Assembly (NCBI GenBank): GCA_030824495.1
Contig: JAVBXP010000026.1
Coordinates: 1-64,000 of the forward strand
DNA: 64,000 nt
DNA from: a bacterium
Lineage (GTDB): Bacteria > Pseudomonadota > Alphaproteobacteria > Caulobacterales > Caulobacteraceae
Direction of reading: 5' to 3'
A program made the translations under genes and the position numbers. The notes beneath the pieces are model-generated. The model made no database searches. It was not told the origin of the DNA and worked only from the letters and a program-made list of their open reading frames with translations. Shown piece after piece: positions 8,273 through 16,356 of the stretch. The first letter of the stretch is position 1, and the number at the start of each line of letters is the position of its first letter.

Positions 8273-9109
8273 ATGACCAATCCTATCGCCGACCCCCTGG
8301 TCGAGGTTCCCGACACCGACGCCGAATCGAAGCTGGTGCACATCGAGGCGACGCCCGAAGGCGTAGCGACGGTGACCTTGAACCGCGCACTGCGGCGCAA
8401 TGCGTTCAACGCCGAGCTGATCGCCGCGCTTTACGAGGCGTTCGAGACCCTGCAGGGCGCCGAGGGCGTCCGGGTGGTCTTCCTGCGTGGGGCGGGCGGG
8501 ACGTTCAGCGCCGGCGCGGACCTCGAATGGATGCGCGACGCTATCGACCGCACCGAGTCCGACAATCGCGACGACGCCTATCAGATGGCCCGAATGCTGA
8601 AGAGCCTCTGGGATATCCCGGCGCTGACCGTGGCCTTGGTCGAGGGTGGGGCGTTCGGCGGGGGCGCTGGCCTCGCCGCGGCGTGCGACATGGCGGTGGC
8701 CACGGCCGACGCCAAGTTCAGCTTCTCTGAGGTCCGCCTTGGGATCATCGCGGCGACCATCAGCCCCTATGTGGTGGCGGCCGTGGGCCCGCGTCAGGCG
8801 CGCGCACTGTTCGCGACAGGGCGGCTGTTCGACGCCGCCTATGCCGAGAAGATCGGCTTGGTGAGCGAGGTGGTCGCCGATGCTGCGGAACTCGACGCCG
8901 CGCGCGATCGGATCGCCACTGACATGATGGCTTGCGCGCCCGGCGCGGTGGCCGAGTCCAAGCGATTGGTCGATGATGTCGCCTATCAGCCGATCGAGGA
9001 CGTGATGGACGAAACCGCCAAGCGGATCGCCCGTATCCGGATCAGCGACGAGGGACAGGAGGGCGTCCGCGCCTTCCTAGAAAAGCGTAAGCCTTCCTGG
9101 GCGCTCTGA
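8273..9109 (+). CDS. Enoyl-CoA hydratase family, methylglutaconyl-CoA hydratase-like
   Basis: A 278-residue crotonase-fold enzyme. The oxyanion-hole motifs are present (F-S-A-G-A-D-L-E-W-M and E-G-G-A-F-G-G-G-A-G-L), as is the S-E-V-R-L-G-I-I-A-A-T-I-S-P-Y-V stretch with its catalytic Glu. A-G-A-D-L-x-W-M and I-S-P-Y-V are typical of LiuC-type 3-methylglutaconyl-CoA hydratases of leucine breakdown, but no other liu gene adjoins it, so substrate is inferred. ATG 8273 is chosen over GTG 8264 because AGGAG lies eight bases before it. DUF1489 follows after six bases. Confidence 0.86.
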   Translation: MTNPIADPLVEVPDTDAESKLVHIEATPEGVATVTLNRALRRNAFNAELIAALYEAFETLQGAEGVRVVFLRGAGGTFSAGADLEWMRDAIDRTESDNRDDAYQMARMLKSLWDIPALTVALVEGGAFGGGAGLAAACDMAVATADAKFSFSEVRLGIIAATISPYVVAAVGPRQARALFATGRLFDAAYAEKIGLVSEVVADAAELDAARDRIATDMMACAPGAVAESKRLVDDVAYQPIEDVMDETAKRIARIRISDEGQEGVRAFLEKRKPSWAL

Positions 9110-9115
9110 CGCTTC

Positions 9116-9517
9116 ATGACCCTGCACATGATCAAGCTGGTGGTGGGCTGCGACACCATTGAGGATCTGCTCGCCTGGCACGCGGGCGGAACTCGCCCGT
9201 GGGTCATGCATACCCGCCAGACCCCCAAGCGCGCCGCCGAATTGACGGCGGGGGGCTCGCTCTATCGGGTGTTCAAGGGCGTGATCCTCTGCCGCCAGCC
9301 GATCCTGGCCATCGACACCGTGGGCGAGGGGCCAAACGCGCGGTGCGAGGTGACCGTCGATCCCAATTTCGTGCGGGTCGCGCCAACGCCGCGTCGGGCC
9401 TTCCAGGGCTGGCGCTATCTTGAGGCCAAGGATGCGCCGCCCGATCTGGCCAGCGGCGTGGACGGCGACATTCCTCCGGAACTGGCGCGCCAACTCCGAG
9501 AAGCAGGCGCCTGGTAG
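9116..9517 (+). CDS. DUF1489 family protein
   Basis: A 133-residue protein matching DUF1489, a conserved alphaproteobacterial family of unknown function: L-H-M-I-K-L-V-V-G-C-D, H-T-R-Q-T-P-K-R, G-G-S-L-Y-R-V-F-K-G-V-I-L-C-R-Q, F-Q-G-W-R-Y-L. It is cytoplasmic, with no signal or membrane segment. It is close behind the hydratase (6-base gap) and converges on panC with only three bases between stops. A start at the second Met (9128) is possible. Confidence 0.88.
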   Translation: MTLHMIKLVVGCDTIEDLLAWHAGGTRPWVMHTRQTPKRAAELTAGGSLYRVFKGVILCRQPILAIDTVGEGPNARCEVTVDPNFVRVAPTPRRAFQGWRYLEAKDAPPDLASGVDGDIPPELARQLREAGAW

Positions 9518-9520
9518 GGT

Positions 9521-10372
9521 CTAGACCGCCATGTTGTCGATCAGCCGGGTCTTGCCGATGATCGCCGCGGCTAGAACCCGGGCCGGAACGCTCAGGGGCC
9601 CGGTCCCCGGATGCGACAGGTCGTCGGCGTTGCGTACCTCGAAATAGTCGATCCGCTGGAAGCCGGCGCGTTCCAGCGCAGCCAGGCCCGTGGCCTCGAC
9701 CCGCTCCACGCTTTCGCCGGCCTTGAGCCGCCGCACGGCGTCAGCCAGGGCGACGTTCATGCGACCGGCCACTTCGCGTTCCGCGTCGCTCAGATAGGCG
9801 TTGCGCGACGAGCGGGCCAGGCCGTCCTCCAGCCGCGCGGTGGGGGCGCCGATGATCTGCACTGGAATGTTTAGGTCGGTGACGACGCGCTTGATCACCT
9901 GAAGCTGCTGATAGTCCTTCTCGCCGAAGACGGCGACGTCGGGGCCGCACTGGATCAGCAGCTTGGACACCACGGTGGCGACGCCGGCGAAGTGACCGGG
10001 GCGGGCGGCGCCGTCCAGCGGCTCGGAAACGCCGGTCACCGTGACGGTGGTGGCGAAACCGGGCGCGTACATCTCGGCCACGGTGGGGGTGAACAGCAGA
10101 TCACAGCCTGCGCCGGCCAGCAGATCGGCGTCGCGCGCCTCATCGCGCGGATAGGCGTCGAAGTCCTCGTTTGGGCCGAACTGGGTCGGGTTGACGAATA
10201 CGCTGGCGACCACCCGGTCGGCTTTTGTCTTGGCCAGGGCGATCAGCGACAGATGCCCGTCATGCAATGCGCCCATTGTGGGTACGAGGGCGACGCGTTC
10301 GCTGGCCTGTTTCCAGGCGGCCACCTGGGCGCGGAGATCAGCAACAGTGCGGACGATAGCGATCTGGGGCAT
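9521..10372 (-). CDS. panC: Pantothenate synthetase PanC
   Basis: A 283-residue enzyme that joins pantoate and beta-alanine with ATP in pantothenate (coenzyme A) synthesis. Visible motifs: V-P-T-M-G-A-L-H-D-G-H (nucleotide-binding HxGH), V-F-V-N-P-T-Q-F, F-G-E-K-D-Y-Q-Q-L, and the KMSKS-like D-G-L-A-R-S-S-R-N. Length matches the family when the ATG at 10370-10372 (M-P-Q-I-A-I-V) is used; in-frame starts upstream to 10438 would add an unconserved 22-residue extension. It is divergent from mipZ, and the roughly 165-base gap holds both promoters. Confidence 0.95.
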   Translation of the reverse strand: MPQIAIVRTVADLRAQVAAWKQASERVALVPTMGALHDGHLSLIALAKTKADRVVASVFVNPTQFGPNEDFDAYPRDEARDADLLAGAGCDLLFTPTVAEMYAPGFATTVTVTGVSEPLDGAARPGHFAGVATVVSKLLIQCGPDVAVFGEKDYQQLQVIKRVVTDLNIPVQIIGAPTARLEDGLARSSRNAYLSDAEREVAGRMNVALADAVRRLKAGESVERVEATGLAALERAGFQRIDYFEVRNADDLSHPGTGPLSVPARVLAAAIIGKTRLIDNMAV

Positions 10373-10495
10373 GATGGGCTCGCTGTTAGGGGCGAGGGGC
10401 TTATGGCGCGGGCCGGGGCTGTCGTCCATTCCATCCACAGGTCGCAGTTGCGTTCGCGTTGACGGAGCGTAGCTGTAAGGTTTCCTTAACGACTA

Positions 10496-10500
10496 GAATC
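10496..10500. promoter_or_regulatory. GANTC (CcrM methylation) site in the mipZ promoter region
   Basis: GAATC lies 38 bases before the mipZ ATG, just after TTAAC. In C. crescentus, GANTC methylation by CcrM together with GcrA tunes several division genes including mipZ, so a site here is plausible as functional. A single 5-base motif is weak evidence alone. Confidence 0.45.
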
Positions 10501-10538
10501 GGTGCGAAGCCGCCGATTAATCGTGGAGTTTGAATTCG

Positions 10539-11363
10539 ATGTCGCAAGCCAAGGTGATCGTCGTCGGGAACGAGAAGGGCGGGGCGGGCAAGTCCACCAT
10601 CGCCATTCACGTCGTGGCCGCGCTGATGCATGGCGGAGCCAAGGTGGCGGTGCTGGATCTCGATCTGCGCCAGCAGTCGATGGGGCATTTCTTCGCGCAC
10701 CGCCGCGCCTGGCTCGACGCCAATGGCGCGGTCGCGCCCATGCCGCTGGAATATCCGCTGAGCGCCGACCTGGCCAAGGTCCCGGACGCCGAGGCGATGG
10801 CCCATTTCGAGGATGCTTTCGGCAAGGCCTCTGAGGCCGCCGACTTTGTCCTGATCGACACGCCAGGCGGCGACACCGCCATCAGCCGGGCCGCGCACGG
10901 CTTGGCCGATCTGATCGTGACACCGATGAACGACAGTTTCGTCGACTTCGACATGCTGGGCCTGGTCGATCCGGTGACGCTCGATCTGAAGCGCCCCAGC
11001 CTCTATTCCGAGACCGTCTGGAACAGCCGCAAGGCCCGCGCCGTCGCCTCGGGCAAGTCGATCGACTGGGTCGTGCTGCGCAACCGCCTGGCCCCGACCG
11101 AGGCCCGGAACCGCAAGCGCCTGGATGAACGCGTCCAGGCCCTGTCGCGCCGCGTCGGTTTCCGCGTTGGCCCCGGCCTGCGCGACCGGGTGATCTATCG
11201 CGAGCTCTTCCCGTTCGGCCTGACCATCGCCGATCTGTCCCCGACCATCCGTCCCGTGGCCATGTCGCTGCAGCATGTCGCCGCGCGCCAGGAACTGCGG
11301 GCGCTGGTCGGGTCGCTGGGTCTGTCGGGTCCGGCCGGCGAAGAACTCCTGGCGGCGCAGTAG
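10539..11363 (+). CDS. mipZ: MipZ, ParA-like gradient ATPase positioning FtsZ
   Basis: A 274-residue MinD/ParA-type ATPase. The deviant Walker A K-G-G-A-G-K-S-T at 13-20 contains both signature lysines, D-L-D-L-R-Q follows at about 44, and the D-T-P-G-G-D switch is near 108. Long stretches are MipZ-specific: P-M-N-D-S-F-V-D-F-D-M-L-G, T-E-A-R-N-R-K-R-L, R-V-I-Y-R-E-L-F-P-F-G-L-T. In C. crescentus MipZ binds ParB near the poles and DNA, and blocks FtsZ polymerisation except at mid-cell. ATG 10539 matches the family start; the TTG nine bases upstream is less likely. It may share a transcript with the J-domain gene 12 bases on. Confidence 0.97.
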   Translation: MSQAKVIVVGNEKGGAGKSTIAIHVVAALMHGGAKVAVLDLDLRQQSMGHFFAHRRAWLDANGAVAPMPLEYPLSADLAKVPDAEAMAHFEDAFGKASEAADFVLIDTPGGDTAISRAAHGLADLIVTPMNDSFVDFDMLGLVDPVTLDLKRPSLYSETVWNSRKARAVASGKSIDWVVLRNRLAPTEARNRKRLDERVQALSRRVGFRVGPGLRDRVIYRELFPFGLTIADLSPTIRPVAMSLQHVAARQELRALVGSLGLSGPAGEELLAAQ

Positions 11364-11375
11364 CCGCCCGATCTC

Positions 11376-11795
11376 ATGACCTATCTCGCGATCGGCTGCG
11401 CCCTGCTGGTGCTGCTTCTGTGGGCGAGCCGAGGCAAGCCGGTCTTGAAGCGTCGTGAGTGGCGGTTCTTGGCCGGAGCCTTAGCCGTCGCTTGCTTTGC
11501 CGCGGCGGCCTATGTCGGCATCCGCGGCGGTTGGGGGAAGTCGATCGTTCTGGTGGTGGTAGGCCTGGGGCTGATGGTGTCGACCCGCCGCACAGGCATC
11601 GCCCCGCCGGCCGCCAGCAACAAGATCGGCGACGCCGAGGCGCGCTCCATCCTGGGAGTGGGCGCGCAGGCCAGTGATGAGGAAATTCGCGCGGCCTATT
11701 CGCGGCTCATGCGCATGGCTCATCCCGACAAGGGCGGGACGAGCGGCCTGGCCGCGCAGCTAAACGCGGCCAGGGATCGTCTCTTGAAGAAGTAG
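11376..11795 (+). CDS. Membrane-anchored DnaJ-domain protein
   Basis: A 139-residue protein with two N-terminal membrane segments (about 1-17 and 27-46, possibly a third at 50-66) and a C-terminal J domain (about 88-139) with the HPD motif in M-A-H-P-D-K-G-G. The layout recalls DjlC/Pam18 (TIM14)-type J-proteins that stimulate DnaK at a membrane. Partner unknown. It follows mipZ by 12 bases and converges on the carboxypeptidase with one base between stops. Confidence 0.88.
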   Translation: MTYLAIGCALLVLLLWASRGKPVLKRREWRFLAGALAVACFAAAAYVGIRGGWGKSIVLVVVGLGLMVSTRRTGIAPPAASNKIGDAEARSILGVGAQASDEEIRAAYSRLMRMAHPDKGGTSGLAAQLNAARDRLLKK

Positions 11796-11796
11796 C

Positions 11797-13089
11797 CTAG
11801 GCGGGCTTCACAACCATGCAGGCCAGGCGCTTGGCCTTCAGGGCCTGGCAGGCGTCCTTGGCGGTGGCTTCGCTATAGCCGGTGAAGCGGACGCGATAGG
11901 AGCCGCCCACCTTGTCGCCGATGGCGCCGCGAGCCGGCTCGAAGTGCTTGCCGAAGCGCTTGGTCACCAGGGCCAGCTGTTCCTTGGCGTCGGACTTCGA
12001 CTTGAAGGCGCCGACCTGGACGGCCCACTTGCCGGCCGACTTCTTCGAACCACGCAGCGCCGAGGATTCTTCGACCAGCTTGGTGCGCGAGGCGGCGGGG
12101 GAGGGCTTGGCCGACGCCAGGACGATCTTCAGCCCATCCTGGTCATTGTCGCCTTGTTCCATCGAAGGCCGCACGACAGGGCCACGGGGCTCAGGCTCGA
12201 ACAGGTTCTGTGCGACGGTGATCTTCTCACCGCGGTCGCGACGGTTCATCACGTCAAAACCAGTGAGGATCAGGTCTTCGGCATTGTTGTTGCGGATGGC
12301 GGTGGAGGGCGCGCCCAGCACCACGGTGATCAGGCGGCGGTTATCGCGCACGGCCGAAACCGCGATGTTGAAGCCCGAGGCGTTGGTGTAGCCGGTCTTC
12401 AAGCCGTCGACGCCAGGCATGCGGCCAAGCAGGCCGTTATGGTTGCGCATGGTCACGCCGCGGAACGTAAAGCTCTGCTGGCTGAACAGCTTGTAGTACT
12501 GCGGGTAGTCCCGCATCACCGCGCGCGACAGGATGGCGATGTCGCGAGCCGTGGAGATCTGGCGGCTGTCGGGGAGACCCGACGCGTTGACGAACCGGGT
12601 GTTGCGCATGCCCAGTTCCTGAGCGCGCAGGGTCATCATGGCGGCGAAGCGAGCTTCGGAACCCCCCAGCTTTTCAGCCAGGGCGACGGCGATGTCGTTG
12701 GCCGACTTGATGGCTAGGGCCTGCATGGCCTGCTCGACCGTCAGGGTCTCGCCGGGGCGAAGGCCGAGCTTGGTCGGGGATTGGGCGGCGGCGCGCGGCG
12801 ATATCTCGACGGGATCGCTCAGCTTGATCCGACCGGACTGCAACGCCTCGAACGCCAGATATAAAGTCATCACTTTCGTGATCGACGCGGGATACCGAGG
12901 GCTGTCTGCGCGTTTGGCATACAGAACCTCCCCGGTCTTCGCGTCGACGACAACCGCGGCGTACTTCGGCTGGCTTTCGGGCAGCTGGAGATATGGGATC
13001 TGGGCCTGGGCGGTCGACGCCACCGGCGCGACAGCGGTCGCGGCGGCTAGGGCGATTGACGCAAGCAGGCGGCGGGCGCGCTCGAACAT
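11797..13089 (-). CDS. D-alanyl-D-alanine carboxypeptidase with C-terminal SPOR domain
   Basis: A 430-residue exported penicillin-binding protein. The signal peptide ends near A-Q-A (about 29). The S11 peptidase domain has S-I-T-K (catalytic Ser about 69), S-A-N-D (about 133) and K-T-G-Y-T. A variable linker leads to a SPOR domain (about 350-430; W-A-V-Q-V-G-A-F-K-S-K-S-D-A and Y-R-V-R-F-T-G-Y), which binds denuded septal peptidoglycan. It probably trims pentapeptide side chains at the division site. DacF/DacC-type enzymes rarely carry SPOR outside alphaproteobacteria. It is divergent from the phasin gene. Confidence 0.92.
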   Translation of the reverse strand: MFERARRLLASIALAAATAVAPVASTAQAQIPYLQLPESQPKYAAVVVDAKTGEVLYAKRADSPRYPASITKVMTLYLAFEALQSGRIKLSDPVEISPRAAAQSPTKLGLRPGETLTVEQAMQALAIKSANDIAVALAEKLGGSEARFAAMMTLRAQELGMRNTRFVNASGLPDSRQISTARDIAILSRAVMRDYPQYYKLFSQQSFTFRGVTMRNHNGLLGRMPGVDGLKTGYTNASGFNIAVSAVRDNRRLITVVLGAPSTAIRNNNAEDLILTGFDVMNRRDRGEKITVAQNLFEPEPRGPVVRPSMEQGDNDQDGLKIVLASAKPSPAASRTKLVEESSALRGSKKSAGKWAVQVGAFKSKSDAKEQLALVTKRFGKHFEPARGAIGDKVGGSYRVRFTGYSEATAKDACQALKAKRLACMVVKPA

Positions 13090-13240
13090 ACGGTTCGTCC
13101 GTCGTTACAAGGGGTTGGGCGACGCAGCGCCGCCTTGGAAGAATCCTAACATGACAGCCTGAGCCTTGCGTGATGGTAAACAGGACTTGAACGAGCCGTT
13201 TTGTCGCGGCGATTTCGATCAACACTCGCGTGATGAGCGA

Positions 13241-13282
13241 TTGTGCACTGCAACAAAGTCGCTTGACTGCTGCACTGCAACA
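13241..13282. promoter_or_regulatory. Direct repeats resembling a PhaR operator, upstream of the phasin
   Basis: TGCACTGCAACA occurs twice, at 13244-13255 and 13271-13282, 27 bases apart, and the second copy follows a TTGACT (13263-13268) that could be a -35 element. TGC-rich sites of this kind in front of phasin genes are bound by PhaR, the repressor of polyhydroxybutyrate granule proteins in other alphaproteobacteria. The phasin downstream supports the assignment. Confidence 0.6.
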
Positions 13283-13370
13283 TGAGAAAACCCTGTTCGA
13301 AATTTGAGGCTATCCCGTCCCCCGTTTGCGCTGCGGCGACCGCCGCCCAACCTCGATCCAGGAGCCCGTC

Positions 13371-13802
13371 ATGGCCGCTGAAACCGTCAAGAACACCGTC
13401 GAACAGTTCACCACCGCCGGCAACGTCGCGTTCAAGGACGCTGTTGAGAAGTCGCTGGCCTCGCTGAACGAGGTCAACGCCCACTCGAAAAAGAACCTTG
13501 AAGCCGTGATCGCTTCGGTGACCGCTTCGACCAAGGGCGCTGAAGCCCTCGGCGCGCAGGCGATGGCCTATTCCAAGAAGGCCGTCGAAAGCCAAGTCGC
13601 CGCGGCCAAGTCGCTGTCGGGCGCCAAGTCCATCCAGGAAGTGGTCGAGCTGCAGACCACCTTCGCCAAGTCGGCCCTCGAAGCCTACATGGCCGAGTTC
13701 TCCAAGATGTCGGAGATCGTGTCGGCCTCGATGAAGGACTCGGTGAAGCCGCTGAACGAGCGCGTCACCGCCGCTGTCGAGCGCCTCCAAGCTGCTCGCT
13801 AA
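13371..13802 (+). CDS. Phasin family protein (polyhydroxyalkanoate granule coat)
   Basis: A 143-residue, Ala-, Lys- and Glu-rich, all-helical protein matching the Phasin_2 family: V-E-Q-F-T-T-A-G-N-V-A-F-K-D-A-V-E-K-S-L-A-S-L-N-E, then L-Q-T-T-F-A-K-S-A-L-E-A-Y-M-A-E-F-S-K. Phasins coat PHB granules and limit their size. AGGAG precedes the ATG by seven bases, PhaR-like repeats lie about 90-130 bases upstream, and a strong terminator follows, so it is a single-gene unit. No polymerase or depolymerase gene lies in the window. Confidence 0.9.
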   Translation: MAAETVKNTVEQFTTAGNVAFKDAVEKSLASLNEVNAHSKKNLEAVIASVTASTKGAEALGAQAMAYSKKAVESQVAAAKSLSGAKSIQEVVELQTTFAKSALEAYMAEFSKMSEIVSASMKDSVKPLNERVTAAVERLQAAR

Positions 13803-13846
13803 GAAACTCCAGTAGCCTCGCGTATCTGAGGCATCTGCTCTGGAAG

Positions 13847-13883
13847 GGCCCGCGTCATTCATGGCGCGGGCCTTTTCTCTTTT
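13847..13883 (+). terminator. Intrinsic terminator of the phasin gene
   Basis: GGCCCGCG pairs with CGCGGGCC around a ten-base loop, followed by TTTTCTCTTTT, 45 bases after the phasin stop. This is a classic rho-independent terminator. Confidence 0.85.
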
Positions 13884-13914
13884 CGGGCTCCGGTCCGAGC
13901 GCTAGACCTTCGGT

Positions 13915-14376
13915 ATGTCCCAGGTCGAAGAACGTCTCGCCGCGCTCGGAATCACGCTGCCGCAGCCCAATCCGCCCGTCGCCAACTACGTGCCCTTCGT
14001 CCGGGCCGGGAACCTGGTTCACATCTCCGGCCAGGTTTCACTGGACGCCGGCGGCGGCGTACGCGGCATCGTTGGCGAGGATGTCGATCTGGAGGCCGCC
14101 AAGGGCGCGGCGCGGATCTGCGGAATCAACCTGCTGGCCCAGATGCGCGCGGCCTGCGACGGCGATCTCGATCGTGTCGTGCGCGTGGTGAAGCTTGGCG
14201 GTTTCGTCCAGTCCGGCCCTGAGTTCTTCGATATTCCGCAGGTCATAAACGGCGCCTCGGATCTGATGGTCGCGGCGTTCGGCGACGCCGGAAAGCACGC
14301 GCGCTCGGCGGTGGGCGTCTACCGACTGCCGCTCAATTTCGCCGTCGAGGTCGACGCCGTGGTGGAAGTTCGGTGA
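13915..14376 (+). CDS. RidA family (YjgF/YER057c) protein
   Basis: A 153-residue protein of the RidA fold, in the longer subgroup: A-N-Y-V-P-F-V-R-A-G-N-L-V-H-I-S-G-Q-V, N-L-L-A-Q-M-R-A-A-C-D-G-D-L-D-R-V-V-R, A-R-S-A-V-G-V-Y-R-L-P-L. Classic RidA hydrolyses reactive 2-aminoacrylate-type enamines; this subgroup (sometimes called endoribonuclease L-PSP) is less well defined and its substrate is not certain. The stop overlaps the GTG of the phosphodiesterase gene in a GTGA, indicating translational coupling. Confidence 0.87.
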   Translation: MSQVEERLAALGITLPQPNPPVANYVPFVRAGNLVHISGQVSLDAGGGVRGIVGEDVDLEAAKGAARICGINLLAQMRAACDGDLDRVVRVVKLGGFVQSGPEFFDIPQVINGASDLMVAAFGDAGKHARSAVGVYRLPLNFAVEVDAVVEVR

Positions 14377-15119
14377 AGAACACCTTCGGCGAAAGCTGGG
14401 ATCTGCTGTTTCATCCGCCGGTGGCGCACCGCGGGTTGTGGTCTCCAGACGGCGCGCCTGAGAACTCGCTTGGCGCGTTCCAGGCGGCCTGTCAGGCCGG
14501 CTACGGCGTTGAACTCGATGTCCAGCTTTCGGCCGATGGCGAGGCGGTGGTCTTTCATGACGACCACCTGAAGCGAATGACTGGGGCCGAGGGCCGGATA
14601 CGCGACTATAGCGTCGATGACCTGGCGCAGATGCGGTTGGCCGGAACCGACGAACATGTGCCGACCTTGCTGGAGACTCTGGCCGTCATTGGCCGGCGCG
14701 CCATGGTCCATGTCGAGCTGAAGACGCCTTATGGCGAGGTCGGGCCTTTGGAGCAGCGTGTCCACGAGGTGCTGATGGACCATGTGGGCCCTACCTGTGT
14801 GATCGGCTTCAATCCCTATTCCCACGCATGGTTCGCCGACAGGTTCCCAGGCGTGCTGCGCGGCCTCGATAGCTATGACTACAAGCGCGCGCCGCATCTG
14901 GCCGAGGTGCAGCGCGAATCGTTCGCTAGGCTCGAGCATGTCGCGATCGCCCGGCCGCACTTCCTGGCCATGCATATCGACATGCTTTCCGACGAGCGGG
15001 TTGCGAAATATCGCGCCGACGGCATGCCGGTGGTCTGCTGGACGGTGCGGGAGCCAGGCCAGTGGGACGCGGTGAAGGATCACTGCGACAACCTCATTTT
15101 CGAGGGCTTCGCCGCGTGA
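14373..15119 (+). CDS. Glycerophosphodiester phosphodiesterase (UgpQ-like, cytoplasmic)
   Basis: A 248-residue TIM-barrel enzyme with the GDPD motifs: A-H-R-G-L (catalytic His), P-E-N-S-L-G-A-F, G-Y-G-V-E-L-D-V-Q (metal Glu and Asp), V-V-F-H-D-D-H-L (second His), V-H-V-E-L-K and V-C-W-T-V. It releases sn-glycerol-3-phosphate from deacylated phospholipids. No signal peptide is seen, so it is cytoplasmic. Starts at GTG in a 4-base overlap with the RidA gene and ends in a GTGA with the FemAB-like gene, making a coupled three-gene unit. Confidence 0.92.
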   Translation: MKNTFGESWDLLFHPPVAHRGLWSPDGAPENSLGAFQAACQAGYGVELDVQLSADGEAVVFHDDHLKRMTGAEGRIRDYSVDDLAQMRLAGTDEHVPTLLETLAVIGRRAMVHVELKTPYGEVGPLEQRVHEVLMDHVGPTCVIGFNPYSHAWFADRFPGVLRGLDSYDYKRAPHLAEVQRESFARLEHVAIARPHFLAMHIDMLSDERVAKYRADGMPVVCWTVREPGQWDAVKDHCDNLIFEGFAA

Positions 15120-16279
15120 ACCTCAAGCCGGCGGTGCAGATCAGCCGCCGTATCGCCGAAATCGGGCGAGAGGCGTGGGATGGCTGCGCGAGCAATCCTG
15201 CCTATCAGGGCAACCCCTTTGTCTCCTTTGATTTTCTCGACATCGTCGAGGAGGCCAATTGCGCCGTGGAGCGCACCGGCTGGGGGCCGCAACACCTGTC
15301 GGTGCTCGACGAGGCAGGGCAGGTGGCGGCGGTCATGCCGGCCTATCTGAAATCCCACAGCCAGGGCGAATACGTCTTCGACCATGCCTGGGCCGACGCC
15401 TATGAGCGGGCCGGGGGGCGCTACTATCCAAAGCTGATATCGGCCGCGCCGTTCACCCCGGCCACCGGACCGCGCCTGCTAGTGCGGCCGGACATCGATG
15501 CGCAGGAGGCCTGGCCGCTCTTGCTCGGCGGCGCCCTGGCGCTGTGCGAGCGATATGAGGCGTCATCCTTCCATGTGAATTTCCCGACCCAGCAGGAGTG
15601 GTCGTGGATAGGCGAGCAGGGCCTCTCCTTGCGCCAGGGCCGGCAGTATCACTGGGAGAATCGAGGCTACGCGAGCTTCGACGATTTCCTTGGCGCGCTG
15701 TCCTCGGGGCGCCGCAAGACCATCCGAAGAGAGCGCCGCGAGGCGCAGGCGCAGGTGGAGATACTCTCCCTGACCGGGAGCCAGATCACCGAGGATCACT
15801 GGGACGCCTTCTTCGCCTTCTACATGGACACCGGTTCGCGCAAGTGGGGCCGCCCTTATCTGAACCACCTGTTCTTCTCGCTGCTCGGCGAGCGAATGGC
15901 CGACCGGGTGCTGCTGGTGATGGCGCGTCGCGACGGCCGCTGGATCGCCGGCGCCCTGAACCTGATCGGCGATGATTGCCTCTATGGCCGCAATTGGGGC
16001 TGCGTGGAGGAGGTGCCTTTCCTCCATTTCGAGCTTTGCTATTACCAGGCCATCGACTTCGCGATCTCGCGCGGTCTGGCTCGGGTGGAGGCCGGGGCCC
16101 AGGGCGAGCACAAGATCGCCCGCGGCTATCTGCCCAGCCCTGTCTATTCGACCCACTTCATCGCCGATCCGCGCCTGCGCGCGCCGGTCGAGGACTTCCT
16201 CGAACGCGAGCGCGAGGCGGTGGAAGGCGAGATGGAATGGCTGGCCGACGAGTACTCGCCGTTTAGGCAGGGCGACTAA
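15116..16279 (+). CDS. FemAB/GNAT-like protein (DUF482 family)
   Basis: A 387-residue protein of the PF04339 FemAB-like family, an acyl-CoA or aminoacyl-transferase fold: N-P-F-V-S-F-D-F-L, G-W-G-P-Q-H-L, Y-V-F-D-H-A-W-A-D-A-Y, Y-Y-P-K-L-I-S-A-A-P-F-T-P-A-T-G-P-R-L-L, G-R-R-K-T-I-R-R-E-R, F-Y-x-D-T-G-S-R-K-W-G-R-P-Y-L. Bacterial members are annotated for peptidoglycan or lipid modification without firm evidence. The GTG at 15116 overlaps the phosphodiesterase stop, which decides the start against a longer in-frame extension at 15062. Confidence 0.85.
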   Translation: MNLKPAVQISRRIAEIGREAWDGCASNPAYQGNPFVSFDFLDIVEEANCAVERTGWGPQHLSVLDEAGQVAAVMPAYLKSHSQGEYVFDHAWADAYERAGGRYYPKLISAAPFTPATGPRLLVRPDIDAQEAWPLLLGGALALCERYEASSFHVNFPTQQEWSWIGEQGLSLRQGRQYHWENRGYASFDDFLGALSSGRRKTIRRERREAQAQVEILSLTGSQITEDHWDAFFAFYMDTGSRKWGRPYLNHLFFSLLGERMADRVLLVMARRDGRWIAGALNLIGDDCLYGRNWGCVEEVPFLHFELCYYQAIDFAISRGLARVEAGAQGEHKIARGYLPSPVYSTHFIADPRLRAPVEDFLEREREAVEGEMEWLADEYSPFRQGD

Positions 16280-16356
16280 CAACGACGCAATCAGGCCTGG
16301 TTCCGTCTCTGGAGCCGATGGGCTACGACCGTCTCACCAGTTTTGAGGAGCGCGCG

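Noticed and set aside
13146..13862. Minus-strand frame antisense to the phasin gene
   Set aside because: It is the mirror of the phasin codon pattern and crosses the terminator and the PhaR-like operator; no recognisable domain.
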